Assembly: GCA_007130415.1 (NCBI GenBank)
Contig: SLSN01000073.1
Location: 1 to 6,366, forward strand
Reading direction: 5' to 3'
Source of the DNA: Patescibacteria group bacterium
GTDB taxonomy: Bacteria; Patescibacteriota; Dojkabacteria; SC72; T1SED10-24
DNA: 6,366 bases
Made by a program: the position numbers and the translations under genes. A model generated the notes under the pieces. The model did not search any database. It had not been told where the DNA came from and saw only the letters and a list, made by a program, of their open reading frames with translations. Position 1 is the stretch's first letter. Every line of letters starts with the position of its first letter. Positions 6,244 through 6,366 of the stretch are shown here, piece by piece.

Positions 6244-6366
6244 ATGAAAGACTATTACAAAGAAGCCAATAATATCCACCTTTCATATTATCTAGAAGCT
6301 GCTGATGCCCTAGATATTAGCTATGAGGTTATTGTAAAAGGACTTATGGCAAGGTTTGAATATAAA
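6244..6366 (+). CDS. Start of an unidentified protein, possibly another ATP-grasp enzyme
   Basis: An open frame starts with ATG at 6244-6246, 16 bases after the ligase stop, and runs open for 41 codons to the right edge. It begins MKDYYKEANNIHLSYYLEAA and continues with ALDISYEVIVKG. A helix rich in EAAxAL followed by a beta strand (SYEVIV) resembles the first helix and strand of the pre-ATP-grasp domain of cyanophycin-synthetase-like or other ATP-grasp ligases. This is a hint, not an identification. Spacing and direction suggest it is the third gene of the same operon. No Shine-Dalgarno sequence precedes it. Confidence 0.65.
   Translation, partial: MKDYYKEANNIHLSYYLEAADALDISYEVIVKGLMARFEYK

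Noticed and set aside
1..6366. CRISPR array, tRNA, rRNA, insertion sequence or prophage features.
   Set aside because: No spaced direct repeats, cloverleaf, transposase or terminal inverted repeats were seen; the window is almost wholly coding with short intergenic gaps.

Overview
The window is AT-rich with compact genes, and all six complete genes end in TAA. None of the eight start codons has a clear Shine-Dalgarno sequence. The mix of genes suggests a reduced-genome bacterium, most likely Candidate Phyla Radiation/Patescibacteria. That placement is an inference from style and gene content, not from a marker phylogeny. Reading is consistent with the standard bacterial code.

The left half (1-2879) is on the minus strand and reads right to left. 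It holds a guanylate-kinase-like protein with an N-terminal extension and an insert, a Fic-fold protein whose catalytic motif has lost its histidine, and the first 329 codons of an M16C (presequence-protease/PreP-like) metallopeptidase that runs off the left edge. The Fic gene has its own good promoter, placed so that transcription should begin at or next to its ATG (leaderless). The peptidase follows Fic after only 4 bases.

The intergenic region 2880-3048 carries two back-to-back promoters. The minus one is an extended -10 for the kinase-like gene. The plus one is a perfect TTGACA-17-TATAAT promoter for rplJ. Between the rplJ promoter and rplJ is a two-segment hairpin with an asymmetric purine-rich internal loop, the layout expected of a ribosomal protein L10 autoregulatory leader. 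rplJ (L10) and rplL (L7/L12) follow and end at a hairpin terminator. They form a stand-alone stalk-protein operon: no rplK/rplA lies before it and no rpoB after it.

The right part (4109-6366, plus strand) is a second operon. A 7-transmembrane protein lacking the usual inactive transglutaminase domain overlaps by 8 bases a RimK-related ATP-grasp ligase, which is fused at its C terminus to a retropepsin-like (RimB/PF05618-type) domain. The start of a third, unidentified gene follows after 16 bases. Membrane anchor, peptide-bond-forming ligase and protease-like domain together suggest a peptide-tagging or peptide-modifying system at the membrane. Its substrate is unknown. This cassette is the most interesting part of the window, followed by the degenerate Fic protein.
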